From positions 434,001-498,000 of the forward strand of contig BCHU01000008.1 of NCBI GenBank assembly GCA_001599715.1: DNA of 64,000 bases. The letters run 5' to 3'. Shown here one piece after another: positions 55,782-64,000 of the stretch. The stretch is from Phaeotremella fagi. Taxonomy: Eukaryota; Basidiomycota; Tremellomycetes; Tremellales; Phaeotremellaceae. Both the position numbers and the translations under genes were made by a program. The notes beneath the pieces are model-generated. The model saw nothing but the letters and a program-made list of their open reading frames with translations. It was not told the DNA's origin and did not search any database. Each line of letters starts with the position of its first letter. The first letter of the stretch is position 1.

Positions 55782-57127
55782 ATGAGCCTCCTTCTCATGG
55801 ATCCACTGGTTGTCTCTCGGAACTTACCAAGATGGATAACTAGGGGGTTAAGACTACGCAACAGAAGTCGGAAACTGTCTACGTCGAATGTGCGTCACTC
55901 TAAAGGGCCCTTCGATATACTGTTCTGTGGGTCCGATGAATTCTCGGTAGCTTCTCTAAAAGCCGTGCTTGATGCTCAAGGTAAGTCATTCGTCAGGAGA
56001 CATCTGTCCCGAGGAAAGTTTAACATGATTTGATAGATGTGTGGCGCAGTATACAAGTGTTGACACCTCGGGAGAGGAGGATAGGTAGAGGTAAAAATGG
56101 AGAAACTTACGTCCGTACGTCTACTCTACAGTGTATTTGATGATGTTCTCTGACCGGGTTAACAGCTGCTTTAAAGATATTCGCCGAAGAGAATTCATTA
56201 TCAACCACCACCATCCCGGCAGACGGTATCAAGACTTATCAACCACCTGAACCGTTCACTCAACCAAACCCGACAAATGTATTGTTAACAGCTTCATTTG
56301 GTCAAATCATACCGAACGATTTTCTGTCAAGATTCCAATCACTCCATCGGTTGAACGTTCATCCATCCTCGTTACCGTTGTACCGAGGTGCGGCACCTAT
56401 CCAATGGTCTATTATCAATGGCGACGGAGCAACTGGCGTCAGTGTACAGACTTTGGTTGAGAAAGGACAGGGTATTGATGGAGGCGATATCTTGGGCCAG
56501 GTTAACGATATCGTATGCCTTTCCACTGGACTATGTCGTGGGCTGATTTTGGGATAGGAGATACCTTCGACCGTGACTTATGAGACTTTGCTACCTGATT
56601 TAGCTAAGATTGGTGGGGATCTCGTTGTAAAGGTTTTAAGAGAGATTCGGGATGGAACGGTGAGCTGTCAACTTTGATTCATTATTGATACAATCTCTCA
56701 GATCGCCCCCAAGTCTCAAGACACGAGTAGGATCACCAAGGCACCTAAAATAACTCATGAACTTGCGAAAATCCATTGGGACTCTCCACAGTATACCTCA
56801 CAAACCATCTACAATCTTTCACGAGGTATATCCCACCAAATTCCATTATGGTGTTATTTCAATGAATCTCCCATTCAGATTTGGCTGAATCATTCGGAAA
56901 ACGGTCTTTTGGGTAGTTCAACGCACCAGATATCAGGAAACACAGCAGGGACCGCATATCTAGTCAAAGAGAACGGAAAGAAGCGATTGATAGTGTGTTG
57001 TTCTGAGGAATCTTGGATCGAGATTGAGAGGGTTAAATTGGCTAACAGAAAGGAGGTTGCTGTTGGAGAATGGTGGAATGGACTGCCAGATGAGATAAGG
57101 AAACAGGGTTGGATTCGGTTCACGTAA
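55782..57127 (+). CDS. FMT1: Methionyl-tRNA formyltransferase, mitochondrial
   Basis: It formylates initiator Met-tRNA for mitochondrial translation. The N-terminus (MSLLLMDPLVVSRNLPRWITRGL.., or from the second Met at 55797) has Arg-rich targeting character. The catalytic domain shows FDILFCGSDEFSVASLKAVL, VLLTASFGQIIPNDFLSRF, and LNVHPSSLPLYRGAAPIQWSIINGDGATGVSVQTLVEKGQGIDGGDIL, with the Asn-His-Asp (N..HPS..D) active-site pattern of formyltransferases. The C-terminal domain follows: IAPKSQDTSRITKAPKITHELAKIHWD (TYAxKI-like) and a divergent tail to GWIRFT. About 360 aa. Four or five introns. Confidence 0.9.
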
Positions 57128-57689
57128 ATACCTTGTTTTCGAGTTGTACATCGCAACTGTCTAACGAACTTCACGCCTGTAATGCAATCGCGATAGTCGA
57201 TCGCCACCAAAATGTAGAAATTCATGGGTGACGAAGGATGCAAGGAAGTTGGATACACAACCGTTCACAGAGGATACTATGATGACTCAAGTGACTCTCC
57301 AATCTAAGACCTTCAAAGCTAGATTTATGACTTGCGGACTTTTCGCCGTAGTGTGAGAAGACATTGTTTTTATGATAATTCAGATGGCCATGATTGATTC
57401 CGGAACAATTCAAGACCTGATTTCAGCCAATTCACCACACCGTATTCACATTCATTAGTCTCATCTTTTCATCCTTTCACTTCTTATTTTCTGTACGTAT
57501 TCGACAAACCTACTCAACTTTGACAGTTGCCGATAACGCATAAATACTGGATTGCCTTGGGTCTGAAGTCAAGACCGAATTCCCATCGCACGCATCGCCT
57601 TGTGACCTCTCTTGTTGATAACCTATAACTCCACACTGTATACATTATAATTCGATACAAAAGCCCAAATGCTATCATAACGACCCCTT
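57128..57689. other. Intergenic region upstream of the RING gene
   Basis: 562 nt; minus-strand open frames here are antisense shadows without family signal. No repeat or RNA gene seen. Confidence 0.4.
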
Positions 57690-59689
57690 TTGAAATCTAT
57701 CAACATGGTCAAACGATATAAACCCCTCTTAATACCTTGGCTCATGGTGATTTCAGCTTCAATAACATCAGCGTATATACCAGCACAACCAGTTAACGAC
57801 ACTACGAATCTGAATCTCACGGATCCATCGACAATCCGTGTATCATGGGTCAATCCAGGATCTCCATTAGGTGTATACGATGGTAAAGTGTGAGTCCATC
57901 TCTAATTCCTCGCTAAATCCTTCAGATCGTATCAATTAGAAGCCGATGTTAGGACCGGTGGAATGACTCAAGGAGCTCTAGTTCATTTTGCAGAATCTTC
58001 AATGGGAAGAAACCAAACTTCTACAACACCTTGGATAGCTTACATCAATTGTGACGCTAACGAGACGATCGCTAGTGAAGAATGGGGTGGGTTTGGGCAT
58101 GCGATGGGTGTGAGGTTGTTTACTAATGGGAACAAAATAGATATTTTGACTCTGGCCAGAGATCGGGGCGCAGTTTCCGCAGTGAGTGATCATCTCGACC
58201 AAGCTCTAGGAGCCACCAGCTTACATATGCAGCTTCTATATACCACCATTGGAGAGGCATGCGCGATGAATCAAGAATACGTTCAAGAATTCGAGAAACC
58301 CCTGGACGTGTTCACAATCAGAACCAGACAGGATGCCATGTATGTATTATATAGGGGACATTCTGACATTCAGAACCATAGATTCTCAGTTCAATCACAC
58401 CAACGCTACTTTTTACACCTACAACGGAAGACAACTTGACATGGCGTAAGTTACAATCAACATACAAAAACTAATCTACAGTGGAAGCGCCGTCAACATG
58501 TCATTAACAGGTGTATCATCAACCAATCTAACCTATCTAACAGCAACCCTCACAGCCAAAAATTCGACCGGTCAAGCTACCTCAACTACAATCCCAAATT
58601 CAAATTCTTCAAACGGAACGCCGAAAATAAGTACCCAAATGATAGTGGTTTACGTCTTCGTCGGAATAGTGTTCTCAGGTATACTAGTTATTCTGACTTG
58701 TTGTTTCAAACGATTTTTCGGAAGGACACGGCGTCGTTACATTCCCCATATTCGTGGTCAACCTATCGTTCTTTCAACAAGATATGGTCAGAATGAGGGG
58801 ATTGCGCAGAATATATTGGATACGTTCCCGGTGATCAAATTTTGTCGGAAAGATGTTGGTGATGATTTGGAGAAACAGGAATTGGATTCGGAAGAGCAGG
58901 AAAAGCGATTTAGTTTGTTTGAGGATTCGACGATCGCTGTATCAACTTTGGACACTAAGACTTCGCTGGAGAACCGACCTGAGGATAGTGAAGATAACTC
59001 TAACAACCTTGAAACAATTGCTGAGATCCAGAGGATCAGACAAAAGATCTCATCGCAATCATCAGATCTCCCTGGTCCAGAGGGGGAAGCTTCATCCTCC
59101 AGAACAAATTCTATACCAGACATCAACGCACAAATTGAAAACTCTGAAGATCACTGTCCGATATGTTTGATAGATTTTGAGAATGGGGATGATTTAAGGG
59201 TTTTACCTTGTGAAGGTGAACATATGTATCATCAAGCTTGTATTGATCCTTGGTGAGTGCTTGGGTTGGATGGTTGGGTTAGTCTAATGACCACTTTTGC
59301 AGGTTACTTGATGTTTCTCCCAGTTGTCCACTGTGTCGAAAAGGTATGCCAATCAATAGTTGGGAGTTTATTAACAATCATTACCAGATTTCAGACCTGA
59401 GAGTAATACTCTACAAACTTCAGACTCAACCACACCACTCGTCCATGGTCTCAATGAGTCAACAACACAGCTCCCACCAATGGAATCAACAAGCGAATCT
59501 CCACAAGTGGTACCAGAAACGACGACTACTGCAACATCGTCCAGATTTACCAAATATCTAGCCATGGTACGACGAGAAAGAGGCAGTGAAAGGCGAAGGC
59601 AAGGTAGATCAAATAGAAGAAGTCAAGAACGAGAACCGAGACCGAGACGTAGAAGGGAAGCTGATCAGACAGGTCCAGGGGGTTATTAA
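57690..59689 (+). CDS. Transmembrane RING-H2 E3 ubiquitin ligase
   Basis: A signal peptide (RYKPLLIPWLMVISASITSAY) starts a lumenal domain with several N-glycosylation sites (NDTT, NLT, NQT, NET, NHTNAT, NMS, NLT). A single TM is near TQMIVVYVFVGIVFSGILVILTCCF, followed by RTRRRYIPHIRGQ. The cytosolic RING-H2 finger is HCPICLIDFENGDDLRVLPCEGEHMYHQACIDPWLLDVSPSCPLCRK. It has the C-x2-C, C-x-H-x2-H-type, C-x2-C pattern split by an intron after DPW. The tail is Arg-rich (RRERGSERRRQGRSNRRSQERE). It resembles PA-TM-RING ligases of the endomembrane system. The start could be 57690 or 57705. Confidence 0.85.
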
Positions 59690-59936
59690 TCGTTCACGTT
59701 CAAGGTTTGTATTTTTGGGTTACGATTAGAACATAGAGTATGCCTTGTCTTGTATTTGTATACATGTCTGTACCATTCGCTCACGATTTTATCATGTATA
59801 CCTAATGATTCAACAACCCAATTGGATATTAAACGATCAATCTGCATGAATAACCCATGTATAATATCCATATTCAACCGAGTAACCTAAAATCCCGTTG
59901 TTATACATTCCATTCCAGAACCCCACACCCATCCAT

Positions 59937-60276
59937 CTAAGTCTTCTTGAAATAATCAGAAGTAACAGCCTGACCAGCAATCAGATTGAAAACAGTCTCA
60001 CCGGTTCCAAGATATGTATCAGCTATTGAACGGAATGAAGAATCGGGTATGAGATTGGAGTTGGGTCTGGATGAGAGTGTCAGAAAATTCGGAGGGTCAC
60101 ACGATGAATTCTGGTTGGGACCCACGTAAATCCGGTTGATTTCTTGACACCAGCTAAAACAGTTGAGATCGCTATCAAATCAAAGGCGTAATGTGCTAAT
60201 CGACCTTGTTGGGTTGTTAGCATTGGTAACATGAAATTGTTTTCTATTGGTAGGATGGAAACTTACCTAGAACCAT
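59937..60276 (-). CDS. ATG44: Mitofissin (Atg44/Mdi1-like, formerly DUF1748), 72 aa
   Basis: Splicing two introns gives MVLGRLAHYAFDLIAISTVL, AGVKKSTGFTPNSNLIPDSS, FRSIADTYLGTGETVFNLIA and GQAVTSDYFKKT in order, 72 aa. This matches the DUF1748/PF08520 pattern (LxHYxFDxxxxSTxLAGxKxxTGxTP .. YLGxGExxFxxxxxxxxxSxYF) and the 73-aa size of yeast Atg44. The protein acts in the intermembrane space, where it cuts mitochondrial membrane for mitophagy. The first coding exon is only 10 nt. The second intron (gtgggt..tccag) is required: reading through gives an unrelated Asn/Ser-rich frame. No other gene in the cluster suggests co-regulation. Confidence 0.85.
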
Positions 60277-60633
60277 TGTTGTTGAGATTTTTGAAGTGGA
60301 ACTTATGGGTCAGGTCTGAGATGTTCTGGGGTCTGAGGTTTGTTGATCTTCTCTCTGGGTGTTGTTGCGATAGATGATGTCTATGTGGATGATTGATTGA
60401 ATGGGTGAAAGAGAGAGAAAGATATAGTGGTACAGACTGAACTGGGTTAGATGTCTGTGTGCCGGAACGCGTTTTCCTGTGGCAAATTGTCAGTAAACCT
60501 TGAGCCAAGGCGCACGAATCACCTCCAATTAATGCATGAAAGATTAAATTACTAATGCAAGAACAACTCAATAAAGCAAATGGCTACAATAACAGCGTAC
60601 AATAAAGGAAATACAGACCACCCCCAGTAAGAG
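60277..60633. other. Promoter of the mitofissin gene and 3' flank of the lipase
   Basis: About 357 nt. A minus-strand frame here (60263-60571) merely overlaps the ATG44 leader. No other feature. Confidence 0.4.
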
Positions 60634-63600
60634 CTACAGTTTCCCCTGTCCCAACCCATCAAACAATAATTGAGTCGACCGCTCATACCTAGAAGGTAAA
60701 TGATCGTTTAACATGGTTTTGGTGAACAGCGCTATACGAAGAGATCAATAATGACTTTTGTGATTGATAGAGCAATCAACTGACGCTCTCTAAACCTTTC
60801 CTCCACCGAATTACACTGTCGAAGTATAACTCTATGTGCTTGTTTATGCGAAATCTTCCTTTTCCCATTTTCCTTTGATGGTTCTTGACCAGAAACGAAG
60901 ACTTCAAAATGTTCCTAATCCCTCCAGTCAGAATTTTTCACAAATAAGTTGACACAACACGTACCATGATGTAAACCATACCAGGTGGATATAATTTCTC
61001 GTTATCCATATCAGCTCGCATGGTCTTGATCAAACTCATCATCCAATCGTTCAATTCTTCTTCGTCCGAGACTTCTTCTCCAGGCTCAATTGATAAACTC
61101 GGATCGACGTATGTAGCATCGTTAGCTAAATTATGACTATGACCTTGAATCATCTCCTTTGATGTAACTTTGATTTCTGGTTGCGCATGATTGGTTTTCG
61201 TTTTGCGACGATAAATTCCAATTACCTGTAGTCAAAGTCAGCTTAACTCTTAACAACAAAGATCCTCCTACCCTGCCAACAATCTCTTCCGCGACATTCC
61301 CTTCCTCAGCCAAAGTAATAGCGATATTCTTTAAATCCCTCAAAACCCCTAAACTCAAAGAAGGTACAACGTCAGAATTCTGAACAACCGAAGTGATCAA
61401 ACCACTAGAATATCTAGCCAAATCAATAGAGGTAACAGCAGGTGGTCCATAAGCATAACAATGAATTGGTCTACCAGGTGGTAAACCACTGGAAACGCTT
61501 GTAACGAAAGGTGTAGATATCGTAGGATGTTGAAATGGTGAATCTAATTTAGAATTACTCTCCAAAAAGTTAGAACTTGGTTCTGAAGATATTATTGAGA
61601 GTAAAGCAGCGACTCCACCACCTAGTGAATGACCTGATAGGACCAGGCCATATGTTGGGTATTGATTTAAAGCCTTGACTAAAGTTTGATGGACCGTACT
61701 CTGTTTCGCTGTGAGTTGAATAGCCGAATGATACATTCCAGAATGAACATAATATTCTTCATCTGCTCTACCACCTTGAACCTCGATTGACTTATAATCA
61801 CAAGTCAAATCAACCAAAACATCGGAAAGCCCTAGTGTTCCTCTGCAAGTTAGCACGATAGCTTTCAAAGCATGTTCGACAGCAATGTAATGGACTAAAG
61901 GTGGTGCTTTTTGTTGAATAAGTGTAGATGATGATTCAGTGTATGAGGAAAGTAATAAACAATCAATTGGTATGTTCGTATGCTGCGCAAAAGCCCAACT
62001 GTTGGCATGATGTTTCCCAGTGGTTGGGAAATTATAATCCGAATTACCTAACCCAAGAATACGTAAAAACGATTGACCATAAGCCGCAGAGGAATATCTC
62101 ATGAATCGATGAGCGTTTCTGATCAACGAATCATGTGGGAAAAGATGACTTGGTGATCCGTCACCGTCGTTAGGTAAAGTCTGTTCCGTCTGCGTTCGAA
62201 CTCTATGATCGGACGTATGAAAAGATTCGCGGGTTGACGAGTTGAAGTGTTCCTGAGGTAAATCTCGCTTGGTCTTGAAATTCTGTGGTGAAGGGGGAGG
62301 AGCGATTGAACCAGTAGGTTCAGGACTCGATGCCCTGGACGATGCTCTACTTTTAAATGTGATAGGTTTGAATGCAGTTTTCATCGTTTGCCCGATAGAA
62401 GATCGACGTGAAGGTGTAGATATCGGTGTAGGTGTTCTGGTAGGTGAACTAGAGATTCCAGGTCTTTTGAACAGCTTTTTACTCCTTGGTGCGGGAATTT
62501 TCGAGAGCGAGTCCGACGTTGTACCATCTCTTTCCCAAGCAATCTGCCTGACGTCAGGTCGACCAGATACCGATCTATCACTGAAATCCTCCGTGACCTC
62601 CGTCTTGACTCTTCTCACAGTTCTTTTTCTAGTCATCAATTTCTGAGTCATACTTTTCAGCACCAATTGGATTCTTTCCGTATTGGCAGATGGGTGTTCC
62701 AGTGCGTTTCTGTACGCTAGATTACCAACTGAGTCCCCATTAGGTGCAGACGGGGCATTAATATTATCTTGACCATCGAGTATCTTGTCAACTTCAATCC
62801 AATCATTTTCATCCTCTTGTTTCGTAACGGAAACTTTCACCTCTGGTTCATCTTCGTTTTCAATCTCACGAACAGAGATATCAGGAAGAGTCATACTTTT
62901 CCTGACTGTCGAATTCGAATTAACCTGTTCGAGAAGTTGAGTAACAATGGTTGATTCCGATAATTCATCTGTTATCTCGAAAAGATCATCTCGAACTCTT
63001 TTAGTTCTTCTTTCTCTACATGAGGTGTTTCTTGATGCGTTTGGTCGATTCTGTTCATCCTCCTCTTCCTCGTCATCGATTTGACCGACTAGATTTTCGA
63101 ATTCTAATAAAATGTCTCGATCCATGTTTGGAGATGTCGGTGGGGAGTTGTCTTCTGATCTGGTACGATGAGATAGTTCTTGTGTAGATGGGCCTGGTCC
63201 AGCAATAGCCTGATTGTTGACATTCCCATTTAGTGGTACTCTCGGAGAAGTGAATTTGGATCCAGGGTCATAACTTTCATCTTTTTCCGAAACAACAGTG
63301 CAATCATACAATCTATCCTAGTCAGTCACACCTTTCAATCAATCCTCATAGAACTCACACTTTCATCTGTAATCTCTCTGAAGTTCTTTTCCAAGTGGCC
63401 GACTGTAAAACACTAAAAGCCGTCAAGGCTTTCGTCAAAGCAGTCAAACTAGAAATCCGACCCGTGATCCCACTTCTACCGTTCCCATTAACTTCCGATC
63501 CATCATTGAAAAACTCTTTGCTCAGCAAAGCAATGATCGAAGCCAAAGCTCTTGAAGATTCGTTGGAACCAAATAAAGAATCGAACAACGAAACTGATTC

Positions 63601-64000
63601 TTGAGCGGCGAAATGAGCAGATTGAATTAAATTGGTTGTTAAGTAGAATCCTGACATTGTGAACAGCTCTGCCATGGTGAATGTTGAATGTATAACGTAG
63701 ATACCCAAATTGGTATATTTATCTAGAACCGATAAAAAAGAATCTGTCGACAGAGCCTTGTGATTGTTGTCATCACCGAAACCAATCATTCCCAATAAAT
63801 CCCCTTCCAAAGCAGAATTCGACATCAGATACATTCTCCTAGCTGATGAGATAGCTGTGATCAAGAGCCTTCGTGTGTATCCTAAGGAAACATGGGTCGA
63901 ATATTGCAGTGATTCGAGTATACATTCAACGATCCATGCGCTGGCTCTAAGAGATAACCTAGCAGATGTTGCGACTGTCGTTACTAGATTAGCTATAGGT
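60634..64000 (-). CDS. Class 3 lipase, sn-1-specific diacylglycerol lipase-like (5' end beyond window)
   Basis: The part in the window is about 1,050 aa; the N-terminus continues past 64000. It begins with hydrophobic helices (SLRASAWIVECILESLQYSTHVSLGYTRRLL) and ALEGDLLGMIGFG. A large disordered Ser/Asp/Glu-rich segment follows (SEVNGNGRS through nt 62500). The catalytic domain contains FMRYSSAAYGQSFLRILGL, LVHYIAVEHALKAIVLTCRGTLGLSDVLVDLTCDYKSIEV and YGLVLSGHSLGGGVAALLSIIS (nucleophile Ser in GHSLG). The acid motif is probably VVQNSDVVPSLSLGVLRDL and the late His-containing block is HKQAHRVILRQCNSVEERFRE. It ends LFTKTMLNDHLPSRYERSTQLLFDGLGQGKL. The HRVxLRxCxxVEERF and DHxPxxYE blocks are DAG-lipase C-terminal signatures. 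Membrane lipid signalling or turnover is inferred. Confidence 0.85.

Noticed and set aside
1..64000. CRISPR arrays, insertion sequences, LTR retrotransposons, tRNA or rRNA genes
   Set aside because: I looked for regular spacer repeats, transposase or reverse transcriptase motifs, long terminal repeats and tRNA A/B boxes and found none that I could support.

Overview
The window is nuclear DNA of a basidiomycete yeast, most likely a tremellomycete (Kwoniella/Cryptococcus-like). The basis is dense genes with many short introns of about 40-65 nt with GT..AG ends, fungal basidiomycete protein families (CRY-DASH with an RGG tail, DUF7330, palI/RIM9, VPS62-like), and a TTAGGGG-like repeat resembling tremellomycete telomeres. 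I see 30 protein genes and one spliceosomal RNA gene (U2 snRNA). There is no tRNA, rRNA, CRISPR array or recognisable transposon. Gene ends are given as start codon to stop codon; introns lie inside these spans and were placed by reading splice sites against family motifs.

Layout. 1-16.6 kb is housekeeping: CLP1 (pre-mRNA 3' processing / tRNA ligation), NAA15 (NatA), eIF3j, an FHS-type MFS permease, a class I heme peroxidase, UBC13, a palI/RIM9 pH-sensing protein and an HMG-box protein. 17.1-18.4 kb holds a single-pass LEA2-like membrane protein. 18.8-23.2 kb is the unusual part: four consecutive, same-strand, intronless genes coding for divergent members of one family that I do not recognise. 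They share an H-x-C motif, an A-x-x-x-W-x-x-W motif and two cysteines 31-33 residues apart. 23.7-26.7 kb has a mitochondrial-looking HAD phosphatase and a Gfo/Idh/MocA oxidoreductase. 27.5-33.8 kb is one giant disordered/coiled-coil protein of unknown function with five copies of an LRPxA motif.

34.2-45.1 kb has an ARL8-type GTPase, a 1.5-kb gene-free stretch, a disordered AT-hook-like protein, CRY-DASH, a DUF7330 protein and a DUF1764 protein. 45.2-54.3 kb has a WD40-inositol 5-phosphatase, a cyclin L, an alkyltransferase-like DNA repair protein back to back with MIA40, and a secreted VPS62-like protein. 54.9-55.1 kb is U2 snRNA (minus strand). Between it and the mitochondrial methionyl-tRNA formyltransferase lie a telomere-like repeat and a 16-nt tandem duplication. 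57.7-64 kb has a membrane RING E3 ligase, a mitofissin (ATG44) gene and a class 3 (DAG) lipase that runs off the right edge.

Themes. Several genes serve mitochondria (MIA40, FMT1, ATG44, the HAD protein), and several serve RNA processing (CLP1, cyclin L, U2). Exon structure is extreme in places: internal coding exons of 14, 17, 17 and 20 nt, a terminal coding exon of 8 nt, and two short stop-free introns whose length is a multiple of three. Families were recognised from motifs by eye; no database search was possible.
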